Position numbers and translations under genes: made by a program
Assembly: GCF_003351865.1 (NCBI RefSeq)
Contig: NZ_CP022242.1
Span: forward strand, 744,001-808,000
Length of the DNA: 64,000 nucleotides
From: Methanofervidicoccus sp. A16
Lineage (GTDB): Archaea > AGJL01 > Methanococci > Methanococcales > Methanococcaceae
Direction: 5' to 3'
Shown: positions 9,198 through 18,833 of the stretch, one piece after another
Layout of the letters: each line of letters opens with the position of its first letter
How positions within the stretch are numbered: the stretch's first letter is position 1
The notes under the pieces: model-generated
Databases searched by the model: none
Told to the model about the DNA's origin: nothing
Seen by the model: the letters and a program-made list of their open reading frames with translations, nothing else

Positions 9198-10967
9198 TTA
9201 TAGGTTTTCTACAAGAGTCTCTAACTCCTTCTCGATCTTCTCCATAATACTTGGAGCGACTTCTTTGAGGAATTTATCTTCAGGTAGATACTTCATCTTT
9301 GCAATATCTCCTTTAACAGAAACCTTCGCTATCTCTCCTGGATCTACACCTTTCTCAACAGTTTCTAAAGATTTTCTGTAGAATGTCATTATTATCTTCA
9401 ACATGGTATACTGCTTCATTGGGGAACAGTAGGTATCTACCTCATCAAATGCATCCTGCTGTAAGAAATCCTCTCTTAGCATTCTTGCAACTTCTAGGAT
9501 TACCCTCTCCCTGTCTGGAAGAGCGTCAGGTCCTACAAGTTGGACAATCTCCTGGAGTTCTGCCTCCTTCTGGAGTAGCCTCATAGCCTCGTCTCTTAAC
9601 TCCCTCCAATCTGGACCTGTATTTTTATTCCACCATGGAGTTATGTCGTCTATATATAGGGAGTAACTCTGTAGCCAATTGATCGCTGGGAAGTGCCTCC
9701 TCCTTGCAAGGTTTGCATCAAGTGCCCAGAATACCTTAACTATCCTCAGTGTGTTAGATGTAACAGGTTCTGAGAAGTCTCCTCCTGGTGGAGAGACTGC
9801 ACCTACAATACATACGAATCCTTCCTTATCCTTGCTACCTAGACATTTTACCCTTCCTGCCCTCTCGTAGAATTGGGCAAGTCTAGAGGCAAGATAGGCT
9901 GGGTATCCTTCCTCTCCTGGCATCTCCTCCAATCTTCCTGATATCTCCCTCATAGCCTCTGCCCATCTGGAGGTTGAATCAGCAGTTAGCAGTACTCCAT
10001 AACCCATATCTCTGAAGTACTCCGCTATGGTTATCCCTGTATAAATGGATGCCTCCCTCGCCGCTACTGGCATGTTTGATGTGTTTGCTATTAGTATAGT
10101 TCTATCCATTAACTTGTTCCCTGTTCTCCTATCCTCAAGATGGGGGAACTCTTCAATAACCTCTGTCATCTCGTTTCCTCTCTCCCCACATCCTATGTAT
10201 ACTACTACATCTGCATCTGACCACTTTGCAAGTTGGTGCTGTGTTACCGTCTTACCACTTCCGAAGGGTCCTGGAATCGCTGCAGTTCCCCCCTTTGCAA
10301 GACCGAAGAAGGTATCTTCAACCCTCTGCCCAGTTATTAGTGGAATAACAGGAGGTAATTTCTCCTTGTAAGGCCTTGGTTTTCTTACAGGCCACTTCTG
10401 CATCATCTTGATCTCTTTCTCCTCTCCATCCTCTGTTTCTACTATTGCAATCGTCTCCTCCACTGTAAACTTTCCAGACTTTACCTCCTTTATTTTCCCC
10501 TTTATACCTATAGGGAGTAATATTCTATGTACGATGGATTTTGTTTCCTCAACTCTACCTATTATGTCTCCACCCTCTACGTAATCCCCCTCATTTACAG
10601 TAGGTACAAAGTCCCACTTTATATCTCTTGGTAGAGAGGGTACAGAAACTCCCCTTGGTATAAATATACTTCCAGTTTTAGTTTCTATTGCAGTTAGAGG
10701 TCTCTGAATACCGTCGTATATAGATTTTAACATACCTGGCCCCAACTCTACAGAGAGAGGTGCCCCAGTACCTTCTACAGGTTCTCCAGGTTTTATACCA
10801 GTAGTTTCCTCATACACCTGGATAACAGCCCTATCCTCCTTCAACTGGATGATCTCTCCAGTTAACTTTTCTTCACCTACTTTAACTACCTCATACATCT
10901 GAGATCCTTTCATCTCATCTGCTACTACAACAGGTCCTGCTATTTTAATTATTTTACCTACTACCAT
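9198..10967 (-). CDS. atpA: A-type ATP synthase catalytic subunit A
   Basis: The 589-residue catalytic subunit has the Walker A loop GPFGSGKT near residue 235, then GERGNEM, the Walker B-type [12 protein letters not shown], and [12 protein letters not shown]. The roughly 90-residue insertion typical of A/V-type catalytic subunits, absent from bacterial F-type beta, lies before the P-loop. It converts ADP and phosphate to ATP using the ion gradient set up by methanogenesis. No intein interrupts it. The start at 10967 has GGGGTGAG upstream and lies 15 bases past the atpF stop. Confidence 0.97.
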   Translation of the reverse strand: MVVGKIIKIAGPVVVADEMKGSQMYEVVKVGEEKLTGEIIQLKEDRAVIQVYEETTGIKPGEPVEGTGAPLSVELGPGMLKSIYDGIQRPLTAIETKTGSIFIPRGVSVPSLPRDIKWDFVPTVNEGDYVEGGDIIGRVEETKSIVHRILLPIGIKGKIKEVKSGKFTVEETIAIVETEDGEEKEIKMMQKWPVRKPRPYKEKLPPVIPLITGQRVEDTFFGLAKGGTAAIPGPFGSGKTVTQHQLAKWSDADVVVYIGCGERGNEMTEVIEEFPHLEDRRTGNKLMDRTILIANTSNMPVAAREASIYTGITIAEYFRDMGYGVLLTADSTSRWAEAMREISGRLEEMPGEEGYPAYLASRLAQFYERAGRVKCLGSKDKEGFVCIVGAVSPPGGDFSEPVTSNTLRIVKVFWALDANLARRRHFPAINWLQSYSLYIDDITPWWNKNTGPDWRELRDEAMRLLQKEAELQEIVQLVGPDALPDRERVILEVARMLREDFLQQDAFDEVDTYCSPMKQYTMLKIIMTFYRKSLETVEKGVDPGEIAKVSVKGDIAKMKYLPEDKFLKEVAPSIMEKIEKELETLVENL

Positions 10968-10982
10968 ATACTCACCCCTTAT

Positions 10983-11282
10983 TTATTTAAGTTCTATACC
11001 TACAGCCTTTCTCACAAGATCTTTTATTGGATCACGTTCTCTAACAATTGGTCCATTCTTATCAGGTATCTCTACAACGAAGGTATCTATCTTGGAGAGT
11101 TTATTCCTTAGAGCATCTCCAAGTTTTTCAGAGATTATTATTAAACCTATATCTTTCCTTCTGTCCAATTCTCCAATGATTTTTAGAGCTTCATCAGGAT
11201 TTTCAACCTCATAAACATCGGTAAGACCTGCCAACCTAAAACCTATAGCTATGTGGGAATCCCCAACTACTCCAATTTTCAT
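10983..11282 (-). CDS. atpF: A-type ATP synthase subunit F
   Basis: The 99-residue protein matches the small F subunit of the central stalk. It begins MKIGVVGDSHIAIGFRLAGL, a Rossmann-like first strand and loop typical of the family, with GLIIISEKLGDALR in the middle. In other A- and V-ATPases this subunit binds the D shaft and affects coupling. GGGATGAT precedes its start at 11282. Only short gaps of 13 and 15 bases separate it from atpC and atpA. Confidence 0.95.
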   Translation of the reverse strand: MKIGVVGDSHIAIGFRLAGLTDVYEVENPDEALKIIGELDRRKDIGLIIISEKLGDALRNKLSKIDTFVVEIPDKNGPIVRERDPIKDLVRKAVGIELK

Positions 11283-11295
11283 ACTATCATCCCAA

Positions 11296-12450
11296 TTATG
11301 TTGTAATCAACTCCCTTATATCCCTTGGTGATAATCCCTCCATTTTCCCCTTTATAATGACCTTCAACTTTTTTACTTCCATCTCTTTTGAGGTGATAAA
11401 GCCTATTATTGGCCCTACACCAAAGGGCTGTCTTAGGGACAACTTTTTACCTATCTCTACTAGATAGTTATCCAATGCTCTCTCAAATACATAGGCGCTC
11501 TTGCACTTTTCATACTCCTCTAAACAACCTGAGATTATATTACTGTACTCTGTACCTTCCAATGAACTTACTACACCCTCCATGGATTCTGCTTCTGCCA
11601 ATTCCTTCAACTTCCATGGAGGCAACTCGTAACCTACACCTAAGAGGTAGTTTAAGATAACCTCGGAAGATACACGTTCTCCTTTACATCTAAGTATTAT
11701 CTTCAGGTTTTCTATATCTATCATCCTTCCAATAAACTCTTTGAAAATATCCTCGTTAGTACCCTCGATACCTACAACCTTCCAGAGCCCCTCTAAGATA
11801 TACCTATCTAAGGCCAACTCTAGAGGTATTAGATTACCACTTTCCTCGTAGATTGAGAGATTCTCAGAGAGTATCTTTCCATATTCAGTGCCCTCCAACC
11901 CATTCACAACCTCTTCAACAGTTTTAGCCTCACAGAGTTCCCTTAACTTATTCTCAGGTATTCTACCTAAAGGTATCAGTATTTTAAAGATACTCTCCCC
12001 ATCTAACCCGGCGTACTTAGCCCTTAGAATAGTTTTAATATTTTTAACGTCGTACCTCTTTTCAAACAACTCTAGTATCTTCTTCGATCTATCTGGAGAT
12101 ATCTCTGCCAATGTTTTATAGATATGGGCTAGATGCATATCTAAACTTTTTTCTACGGAGTACACATCCTTAGAGGTTGTCGAAATATACTTACCGTAGT
12201 CGGTATCTTCCAGGAGACCTACAACCTCCACTAAACTTCCAGCCTCTATAAGTTCGTTTAACTTATGATCATCTAGGAGTCTAGATTCCATACTCCTAAC
12301 TCTTGCATTAACATACGCATAGGGGGCATTATCTATGAGATACTTTATTAGATACACTATTATTACTAAGAGAATCAATATTCCTGTTAGTATCAACAGT
12401 GCAACAAATATATTAGAAGACATCCATGTAATTATCTCCCCTACTCCCAT
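11296..12450 (-). CDS. atpC: A-type ATP synthase subunit C
   Basis: The 384-residue protein joins the A1 stalk to the membrane ring. After one N-terminal hydrophobic stretch (FVALLILTGILILLVIIVYL, about residues 14-34), three related helical repeats follow, each with a version of LNELIEAGSLVEVVGLLEDTDYGKYI, as expected for the three-domain funnel of the C/d subunit. The N-terminal membrane segment is an extra compared with the soluble Thermus homologue and may anchor the subunit. The start at 12450 has GGTGATTGA immediately upstream. Confidence 0.92.
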   Translation of the reverse strand: MGVGEIITWMSSNIFVALLILTGILILLVIIVYLIKYLIDNAPYAYVNARVRSMESRLLDDHKLNELIEAGSLVEVVGLLEDTDYGKYISTTSKDVYSVEKSLDMHLAHIYKTLAEISPDRSKKILELFEKRYDVKNIKTILRAKYAGLDGESIFKILIPLGRIPENKLRELCEAKTVEEVVNGLEGTEYGKILSENLSIYEESGNLIPLELALDRYILEGLWKVVGIEGTNEDIFKEFIGRMIDIENLKIILRCKGERVSSEVILNYLLGVGYELPPWKLKELAEAESMEGVVSSLEGTEYSNIISGCLEEYEKCKSAYVFERALDNYLVEIGKKLSLRQPFGVGPIIGFITSKEMEVKKLKVIIKGKMEGLSPRDIRELITT

Positions 12451-12478
12451 TCAATCACCTTTTATCTTTAACTCCCCC

Positions 12479-13090
12479 TTAGAACAGCAACTCTGCAATT
12501 TTCCCCTTAATATTCTCTAAGTTCCTTTCAAATACAGCCTCTAAACTGTTATTACAGATCTTAGAACCATCTTTATTCCTTACAATACATCCTCCTATTA
12601 TATCAACAATATTACCCTTTCTAACAATAACTGGTTTGTTCAGTAACTTCTCCATCTCACTCTCTATGGCCCACATTACTTTACTATCAAGAGTTTTATA
12701 GTCCTTCTCATTGAGATCTATAACTACCTCCTCCTCTCCAATAGCAATTATACCCTCAATTATTAATTTAAAGAGTAGAGTACTATATTCCTCTTTCTCT
12801 GGTAACTTTATTAGATCCCCCTTCAACTTTTTTACAGCCATTTCGATTAATTCCTCCCTTTTCATCAGTTTCTTTTTTCTAACTTCTAATTTAGCCTCTG
12901 CGATAATTCTGTTTTTTACCATTTCAGCCTCTTTCTCTCCCTTTTTAAGTATGTCATTTTTTCTCTTCTCTGCCTCCTTTTTAGCATCCTCTAATATCTT
13001 CTCGGCCTCTAGCCTAGCCTCCTTTGTAATCTTCTCTGCCTCTCTTTTAGCATCCTCCAGTATCTTAGAGACAATCTCCTCTGCTCCCAT
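12479..13090 (-). CDS. atpE: A-type ATP synthase subunit E (peripheral stalk)
   Basis: The 203-residue peripheral-stalk subunit has an N-terminal half (about residues 5-90) that is a long Glu/Lys/Ala-rich helix, forming a coiled coil with AtpH, and a C-terminal globular part with VIVRKGNIVDIIGGCIVRNKDGS that caps the A/B head. I choose the ATG at 13090 because AGGTGAAAAAG directly precedes it. The in-frame GTG at 13099 lies inside that ribosome-binding site. The acidic coiled coil resembles AtpH at the operon's start, which matches their pairing in the stator. Confidence 0.92.
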   Translation of the reverse strand: MGAEEIVSKILEDAKREAEKITKEARLEAEKILEDAKKEAEKRKNDILKKGEKEAEMVKNRIIAEAKLEVRKKKLMKREELIEMAVKKLKGDLIKLPEKEEYSTLLFKLIIEGIIAIGEEEVVIDLNEKDYKTLDSKVMWAIESEMEKLLNKPVIVRKGNIVDIIGGCIVRNKDGSKICNNSLEAVFERNLENIKGKIAELLF

Positions 13091-13142
13091 CTTTTTCACC
13101 TATTTATTGAAAAAATAATTTTAAAAACTAAAAAATTAAATT

Positions 13143-13814
13143 TTAAAACATTATTCCGAGCATTACCAGTATTGCTATCAATAGACCAAAGATAGCGAAG
13201 GTTTCTGGCATAACTGCTAATACAAGACCTTTACCCATGGCATCTGGATCTCTAGCAGTTGCTCCAATAGCACCTGCAGCTGTAATACCCTGCCCAATAC
13301 CAGAGAGACCTGCAAACCCTACTGCCAGACCTGCACCTAAGGCTGCTATTGTAGCTGCTCCAGGACTGTTTCCAAAGACCCCCACTAACAGAAGGATAGC
13401 CACTAACAAACCATAGATTGCCTGGGTCTCAGGGAGTACTGAGAAGACCATCGCCTTACCGAATATCTTATCATCTTCTGCCACTGCCCCCAATCCTGCT
13501 GAAGAGGCTATTCCCTGTCCAATTGCAGAAAGACCTGCTAAACCTGTAGCAACCCCTGCACCTACCATGGCCCACTCAGGGGCACTTTTAAATACGAAGA
13601 GTATAAGGATGGCAACGAGGAACCCGTACAGTCCCTGAGTCTGAGGTAGTGCCTGAAATACTATTGCTGTACCAAACTTTGAAGGATCCTCTGCAATTAC
13701 CCCTGCACCACTTGCTCCGGCAATACCTGCTCCAATACCTGAACCTAAACCTGCAATACCAACTGCTAGACCTGCACCTATAGCTCCAAGGAGTAAAGGA
13801 TTGTCAAATACCAT
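13143..13814 (-). CDS. atpK: A-type ATP synthase proteolipid subunit K, triplicated
   Basis: The 223-residue membrane protein contains three tandem copies of the two-helix c-subunit hairpin (about residues 5-76, 80-148 and 152-223), giving six membrane segments. The ion-binding carboxylate is present in the second and third hairpins (Glu129 and Glu204, both in PET) but is Gln58 in the first (LPQTQ). The same triplication with a lost first carboxylate is known from Methanocaldococcus jannaschii. It lowers the number of ions per turn and so affects the coupling ratio. Each hairpin keeps the Gly/Ala-rich ring-packing motif. GGTGAT precedes the start. Confidence 0.95.
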   Translation of the reverse strand: MVFDNPLLLGAIGAGLAVGIAGLGSGIGAGIAGASGAGVIAEDPSKFGTAIVFQALPQTQGLYGFLVAILILFVFKSAPEWAMVGAGVATGLAGLSAIGQGIASSAGLGAVAEDDKIFGKAMVFSVLPETQAIYGLLVAILLLVGVFGNSPGAATIAALGAGLAVGFAGLSGIGQGITAAGAIGATARDPDAMGKGLVLAVMPETFAIFGLLIAILVMLGIMF

Positions 13815-13835
13815 AGCCTATCACCCTTTTTATTT

Positions 13836-15899
13836 TTAATTAACTGTAGTATACTCCCTTCTAGCCTTGAAGGGACAGAATTTCTTACCTCCACCTTCGT
13901 AGAACTGTCCAAAGAACTCCACGTAGTGTAACCTCAGAGAGTGTATAAAGGCCCCAAGGCCGTTCATTACAAAGTTGAAAGTATGCCCTACTAGTAATAT
14001 TATTATTGCCAGTAGTATCCCAACCACTGGGACACTGTCGCCAATTAACTTGGCCATTATATTCACTGCCATTGCAAGACCTCCAGTAGCCAAACAGAGG
14101 GCCAGAAGCCTTGCATAGGAGAGTACGTTACCTAAGAATCCTGTAATATCCATGGCCCCTAAGGCCGCATCTAGTATTCCTCCACTCATATACCCCTTGA
14201 TCATACAGAGAAGTATTACAAGTACTACAGCACCACCTATAATATAAGGTGCATTGGCGATAATACCTACAGCCAGGGCTATTATCAAGAAGAGCCAGAT
14301 ACCCTGATTTAAAAAGGCTTCTTTGAATCCTTTTTTCTTAAGGTTCTCTTTAAATCCTATAGCCAATCCTATAAAGAGGTGTATTATCCCTACAACTATA
14401 GAGAACAGGAGTATTGCAATTGGACCGTTATTTACAGATATGTTCCCAAAGTTAAAGAGTGGGTTGGACTCACTAATATAGAAACTCTCTCCTAAAGGAT
14501 TCACTAGAGCAAGAGGAGTTTTGTATATGTCAAACCCTAGGAACTGTTTTAGGAAGTCTCCCAGATATCCTCCAGTTATAACACCTGCGATAACTGTTGC
14601 TATACCAGCCAAGGTTAGTATATATCCTATATTACGGGCTCCCTCACTTACCTTACCTAGTTTTTTCCAGACAAATAACCCAAGTATCGCCAATAACAAC
14701 CCGTATATAGCATCTGTAAGCATGATACCGTAGAACATTAAGAATCCAGGAACTATCAACATGGTGGGATCTACTTCGTTGTACTTTGGAGGTGCAAACA
14801 TCTCTGTGAGCATCTCAAAGGGCTTTACAGGTTTTGGGTTGTCCAGCATTACAGGTATCTTCTCCTCAGGTTCATCTGGTTCCCCTACCTCTACAACTGC
14901 ATAGCCTTGAGATGCTCTTTCTATAGTTCTTTTAACCCTATTTACATACTTCGCAGGTACCCAACCTTCCAACATGTAGGTTCTATTAGTTCTACCGTAG
15001 TATGTGTAGGATTCTGCCCTCTCCTTTTCAATCTCTAGTAATTCATGTAGTACTAAAAGTTCCTTGTACCACTTATTGGCCATCTCCCTTAACTTATTTA
15101 AAATATTCTCCTTCTCCTTTTCACATTCCTTTATCTCCCTGTCAATACTCTCCAGGTTTTCCCTTGGAGTTCCCTTTAAGTTAGAGACATCTATCCTCTC
15201 AAATCCACCTCTTCTTAACTCTCCACTAACACTATCTCTATACTCCTTCAATGTAATAACTATAACAGGAACTTTTCTCTCGTTTTCACTGGTGATGATA
15301 GATCTCCCTTCTATAACTTCAGAGAGGCCCTCTGTAATGGAAGATATCTTCTCCTTTAATTCAGTTATCTTATCTTCAGGTACTAGACCTACAACTATGT
15401 AGGTATAAGGTCCACTTTTAACATATTCAAGATCTACATCGAGATCTTTTAAATACTCCATATACTTTTTTAACTGTTGGAGGTAGTTAATTCTATTCTC
15501 CAATTCATTTAACCTATTTGCCAACTCCTTTACATCTCCTTCTACATCCTCCAACAGGGATTTACTGTAGGATATTACCTCATCTGCAGATGAAAATGTG
15601 ACCTTCTTTCTTGGTGGTAGAGTTGGATTTAACAACTCCTTTAATCCCTTTTCGTCCTCAGATCTAACACTGTCAAAGAGATCTAAAAACCTGTTAGTTT
15701 TAATTAACAATGCTGAAACGTCTCGTATATAAGGCGCAGGTGTAGAAGGAGATAGCAAATCTGCCCACTCTGGATCCTCCAACTTTGTAGTTAAATCACA
15801 GAGTTCTATTAACCCCTCTTCATGGAGTTCTCTTACCACATTATCCATCTTCTCATCTAAAATCACCGCTCTCAATTTCTTCATCCTTGCAGGCCTCAC
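13836..15899 (-). CDS. atpI: A-type ATP synthase subunit I (membrane stator)
   Basis: This is the large stator subunit (the a-subunit equivalent, 687 residues). The first half (to about residue 365) is soluble with coiled coils; the rest holds seven or eight membrane helices, from MLIVPGFLMFYGIMLTDAIY onward. The half-channel arginine lies in LSYARLLALCLATGG, and LRLHYVEFFGQFYEGGG closes the protein. It carries ions to and from the K ring. I place the start at the GTG at 15899, which has GAGGGTGG just upstream, giving MRPARMKK as in relatives; the GTG at 15908 is inside that site. Confidence 0.93.
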   Translation of the reverse strand: MRPARMKKLRAVILDEKMDNVVRELHEEGLIELCDLTTKLEDPEWADLLSPSTPAPYIRDVSALLIKTNRFLDLFDSVRSEDEKGLKELLNPTLPPRKKVTFSSADEVISYSKSLLEDVEGDVKELANRLNELENRINYLQQLKKYMEYLKDLDVDLEYVKSGPYTYIVVGLVPEDKITELKEKISSITEGLSEVIEGRSIITSENERKVPVIVITLKEYRDSVSGELRRGGFERIDVSNLKGTPRENLESIDREIKECEKEKENILNKLREMANKWYKELLVLHELLEIEKERAESYTYYGRTNRTYMLEGWVPAKYVNRVKRTIERASQGYAVVEVGEPDEPEEKIPVMLDNPKPVKPFEMLTEMFAPPKYNEVDPTMLIVPGFLMFYGIMLTDAIYGLLLAILGLFVWKKLGKVSEGARNIGYILTLAGIATVIAGVITGGYLGDFLKQFLGFDIYKTPLALVNPLGESFYISESNPLFNFGNISVNNGPIAILLFSIVVGIIHLFIGLAIGFKENLKKKGFKEAFLNQGIWLFLIIALAVGIIANAPYIIGGAVVLVILLCMIKGYMSGGILDAALGAMDITGFLGNVLSYARLLALCLATGGLAMAVNIMAKLIGDSVPVVGILLAIIILLVGHTFNFVMNGLGAFIHSLRLHYVEFFGQFYEGGGKKFCPFKARREYTTVN

Positions 15900-15929
15900 T
15901 AAAACCACCCTCTCTAATGTTAAACAATG

Positions 15930-16247
15930 TTAAACTTTAAAGATGTCTAGCACATCCTCCAACTTCAACGATCGTATTTTTATCTTAGCGACTGATTCCA
16001 TCTCATATATTTCACTCTCTCCAGTTTCGATAATATCCTGTGCCTCTTTTCTAGCCATCTCTTCACTTTTCTGAATTAACTCCTCTACTTTTTTACGAGC
16101 CTCTTTCTCAGTCTCTTCTATAATTTTTTTACCTTCTTCTATTGCGTCTAACTTTATTTTTTCTGCCTCTTTTTTAGCATTTTCTATTATCTCAACAGCC
16201 TCCTTTTCAGCCTCTTTTATTTTTTTAACAGATTCTATTGCGGACAC
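15930..16247 (-). CDS. atpH: A-type ATP synthase subunit H (peripheral stalk)
   Basis: The 105-residue protein is almost one continuous charged helix rich in Ala, Glu and Lys, the usual form of AtpH, the partner of AtpE in the peripheral stalk. It starts with GTG at 16247, directly behind GGGAGGTAAT. It is the first gene of the atpH-I-K-E-C-F-A-B-D operon and lies downstream of a strong TATA-type promoter at about 16301-16316. The family is poorly conserved in sequence, so the call rests on composition, size and position. Confidence 0.85.
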   Translation of the reverse strand: MSAIESVKKIKEAEKEAVEIIENAKKEAEKIKLDAIEEGKKIIEETEKEARKKVEELIQKSEEMARKEAQDIIETGESEIYEMESVAKIKIRSLKLEDVLDIFKV

Positions 16248-16300
16248 AGGATTACCTCCCTTATCTTTTAAACTTTATAACTCTTTTTAAAATTATCCCA

Positions 16301-16316
16301 TATATATAATTTTCTT
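16301..16316 (-). promoter_or_regulatory. BRE/TATA promoter of the ATP synthase operon
   Basis: On the minus strand an A-rich BRE (AGAAAAT) is followed by TTATATATA (16301-16309), about 55 bases upstream of the atpH GTG. The expected transcription start is near 16276. It is the only strong TATA signal before the operon. Confidence 0.6.
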
Positions 16317-16317
16317 T

Positions 16318-16815
16318 TTTATACTGTTAATATAGTAACAATATTGTTAATAACATAAAATGTAATTATAAATAATATAAAAAAGGGGAATTATATCTAA
16401 TTGTTCATAATGTTTTAATAATTGTAGTGTAAAATTATTAATTAGGTAGAAATTTTAAATAAAAATATAAAAATATTAAATAATAATGAACAATAAAAAA
16501 GGAAATAATAAAATAATAATTAAAATAATAAAGAGATATTAAAAATAAAACTCTATATTTAATTTAATTTTTTAAAATTTTAAAAGGTGGTATTCCCACT
16601 ACTCCTAAACATTGAAAAAAGAGGAGATTTTTCTTCGAATATTTTTTCTAACCACAACCCCAGGATGTCTTTAATATTATAGGAGAGGGTTCTCATATCT
16701 TATTTTGGTGTTTAGGAAACATCTGATAGTATAAATAATTATTTTTATTTTATAAACTATATAATATTTATTTGTATAATTTTATTATAGTTTTTAGCCT
16801 ATCATTTAAGTTAAA
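16318..16815. other. Spacer between the atp operon promoter and the DUF531 gene, with a GC-richer island
   Basis: No gene is visible. Most of the spacer is A/T-rich. Positions 16593-16735 are clearly richer in G and C and contain complementary segments CCTAAACA (16609) and TGTTTAGG (16710) about 100 bases apart, which could close a folded RNA. There is no covariation evidence. Confidence 0.35.
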
Positions 16816-17331
16816 TTATTGTCTATTAAATATTTCAATATATGTATTTATTACAGCAGGTATTATTCCTATGGCAGTACATGTCTCCAGGGAGATTCTT
16901 CTTTTAGTTATATCTAGGTGATATTTACAGAACTCAAATATCTCTTTAGGTAATCCATGTCTTCCAAGACCCACATACAATCCACAGGGTTTTTTAAATA
17001 GTAGTTGTGCTACCTCCTCAGGTGTTATGGACTTTTTATCATCTGGTTTCGATGTTGTTGCAATAGGTATTCCAAACTGGGGCTGATAACTATTCACTAT
17101 ACTGAATCTATTACTCTCTATTAACTTCCTCAGATACTTTCCAGAATCTCCAATAGTAGTTTCTATAGAACTTATATCTTCCTTAGTACAGGGGAAATCC
17201 ATAATTGCAAGGTTGCAGTTGAAGGCATAGCATACAGGTGCCGCTCTGGCTATGGCTCTTTTATGGGCTTCGTGCCATCTCCTCTTATCGTAAGAATTAT
17301 AGAGTATTAGAGTCATTCTCTTAATAACCAT
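16816..17331 (-). CDS. DUF531 family protein (SPOUT-like fold suspected)
   Basis: About 171 residues. The sequence starts MTLILYNSYDKRRWHEAHKRA after a few leader residues and ends with GLYVGLGRHGLPKEIFEF and SLETCTAIGIIPAVINTYIE. The Gly-rich turn followed by the ETCTAIGIIPA helix resembles the knotted SAM-binding region of SPOUT RNA methyltransferases, and I recall DUF531 being placed there. Activity and substrate are unknown. The start is uncertain: the ATG at 17331 sits close behind GTGGTGATT, while relatives seem to begin at the ATG equivalent to 17316. It is divergent from the rpsB operon. Confidence 0.7.
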   Translation of the reverse strand: MVIKRMTLILYNSYDKRRWHEAHKRAIARAAPVCYAFNCNLAIMDFPCTKEDISSIETTIGDSGKYLRKLIESNRFSIVNSYQPQFGIPIATTSKPDDKKSITPEEVAQLLFKKPCGLYVGLGRHGLPKEIFEFCKYHLDITKRRISLETCTAIGIIPAVINTYIEIFNRQ

Positions 17332-17400
17332 AATCACCACTCTAGAATATAGATAAGTTTCCTATGAATATTGTGAGACTTTAGTATCCCTATATTTCTA

Positions 17401-17416
17401 CCGAAAGGTTTAAATA
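17401..17416 (+). promoter_or_regulatory. BRE/TATA promoter of the rpsB operon
   Basis: CCGAAAGG followed by TTTAAATA (17409-17416) is a good archaeal BRE/TATA pair. The predicted start near 17440 leaves a leader of about 70 bases before the rpsB ATG, which has GGAGGTTG as its ribosome-binding site. The phrase 'aaaaccactctttt' occurs twice in this leader (around 17447 and 17487). Confidence 0.65.
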
Positions 17417-17512
17417 CTTTGGAATTTTATCCAAATAGCAACAGTAAAAACCACTCTTTTAATAAAAAAATTTTTAATAAAAATTAAAAACCACTCTTTT
17501 GGAGGTTGTAGT

Positions 17513-18178
17513 ATGACAGAGGAGAACATGCTGGTAACATTAGATACCTACTTGGCTGCAGGAGTACATATAGGTACCATGCAGAAAACAGAGGACATGA
17601 AGAGGTTTATCTATAGGGTAAGATCTGATGGCCTCTACGTGTTAGATGTTAGAAAGACGGATGAAAGAATAAGGTTGGCAAGTAAATTCTTAGCAAGGTA
17701 TGAACCTGAAGATATCTTGGCAGTCTCAAGGAGAATATACTCCATGGGCCCATTGAAGAAATTTGGAGAGGTAACAGGTATAACGACAGTTGCAGGAAGG
17801 TTTATACCAGGTTCCCTAACTAACCCTGTAACTAAGAGTTTTATGGAGCCTGAAGTTTTATTCCTCAGTGATCCAAGGGTAGATAGACAGGCACTGAAGG
17901 AGGCTATCGAGATAGGGATCCCTATTGTAGGTATGTGTGATACGGAACATTTAACCTCCTTTATAGACTTTGTAATTCCAACAAACAACAAGGGTAGAAA
18001 GGCAGTTGCTCTACTCTACTACCTAATGGCTAGGGAGTATCTAAAAAATAGAGGTGTAATTGGAGAGGAGGTACCTTTCACCTACGAGGAGTTCCTAGAG
18101 AGGGCTATGAATGTACAGGTAAGAATTATACCACAGCAGTTCCAGAAGGGTAGGAGAAGAAAGAAAAGGAAGAAATAA
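17513..18178 (+). CDS. rpsB: 30S ribosomal protein S2 (uS2)
   Basis: The 221-residue protein has the archaeal/eukaryotic S2 pattern: [17 protein letters not shown], then [34 protein letters not shown] and [22 protein letters not shown]. The C-terminal [10 protein letters not shown] tail is strongly basic. S2 binds the 16S rRNA at the head-body junction of the small subunit. The start follows GGAGGTTGT. It leads a unit with a zinc-finger gene (5-base gap) and rps3ae. Confidence 0.97.
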   Translation: MTEENMLVTLDTYLAAGVHIGTMQKTEDMKRFIYRVRSDGLYVLDVRKTDERIRLASKFLARYEPEDILAVSRRIYSMGPLKKFGEVTGITTVAGRFIPGSLTNPVTKSFMEPEVLFLSDPRVDRQALKEAIEIGIPIVGMCDTEHLTSFIDFVIPTNNKGRKAVALLYYLMAREYLKNRGVIGEEVPFTYEEFLERAMNVQVRIIPQQFQKGRRRKKRKK

Positions 18179-18182
18179 ATAG

Positions 18183-18812
18183 ATGGATGGGAAAATGGAA
18201 GATAAAGGTGAAGAAATCCTCTCCCTCCACTGTCCTCTATGTGATGATATTACTCCACATAGTGTTATAAAGAAACAGGAGTCTAAGAGACACATCAAGT
18301 TAAAGGTAAAATGTCTAGAATGTGGCCATATATGGGAGATGGAGAGGACTGTTAAGTTGAAGGATGTGAAAGTGATAATCAGTAGGTATGGAAAATCTGA
18401 GAAAAAGGTTATCCAGATACCTATCGGGGAAGTTATAAAAGTTGGAGATATGATTAATGTAGAGGGGGAGGATTTAGAGATAACTAGTATAGAAGGTGCC
18501 CAAAGAACCCTTTCTTCAAAGGTTGAAGATATTGAAACTATATGGACAAAATCTTTAAGTATTCCTAAAAAAGTAGGGATATCTATCAACGATGGAAGAA
18601 GGACGTACTCTGTAAATGTACTTGTTCCCCAAGATTATATATTTGATAGTGGATATATCTACCGTGTTGGAAATGGTTTCTTTAAGATAAAGATGATAAA
18701 AACGGAAAAAGGAACCTCTAAAAGGGAAGTTGCTAGGAATATAAAGAGAATATATGCCCAACCTACAAAACCCTTTAAAAACTACGTAGATCTAACAGAA
18801 TATCTGATATAA
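18183..18812 (+). CDS. HVO_0476-type zinc-finger protein
   Basis: The 209-residue protein carries an N-terminal zinc ribbon with Cys17, Cys20, Cys44 and Cys47 (CPLC and CLEC). A mostly beta region follows, with ITSIEGAQRTLSSKVEDIETIWTKSL. I match it to the euryarchaeal HVO_0476 family, whose function is not established. Its place between two small-subunit ribosomal protein genes suggests a link with translation or RNA, which is inference. A clear ribosome-binding site is lacking, so either the ATG at 18183 or the one at 18195 may be used. Confidence 0.75.
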   Translation: MDGKMEDKGEEILSLHCPLCDDITPHSVIKKQESKRHIKLKVKCLECGHIWEMERTVKLKDVKVIISRYGKSEKKVIQIPIGEVIKVGDMINVEGEDLEITSIEGAQRTLSSKVEDIETIWTKSLSIPKKVGISINDGRRTYSVNVLVPQDYIFDSGYIYRVGNGFFKIKMIKTEKGTSKREVARNIKRIYAQPTKPFKNYVDLTEYLI

Positions 18813-18833
18813 AATATAAGATGAGGTGTAAAT

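Noticed and set aside
16593-16735. A named non-coding RNA gene in the GC-richer island
   Set aside because: No tRNA, SRP, RNase P or box C/D signature could be read; only a GC contrast and one long-range 8-bp complement, so it is left as a finding.
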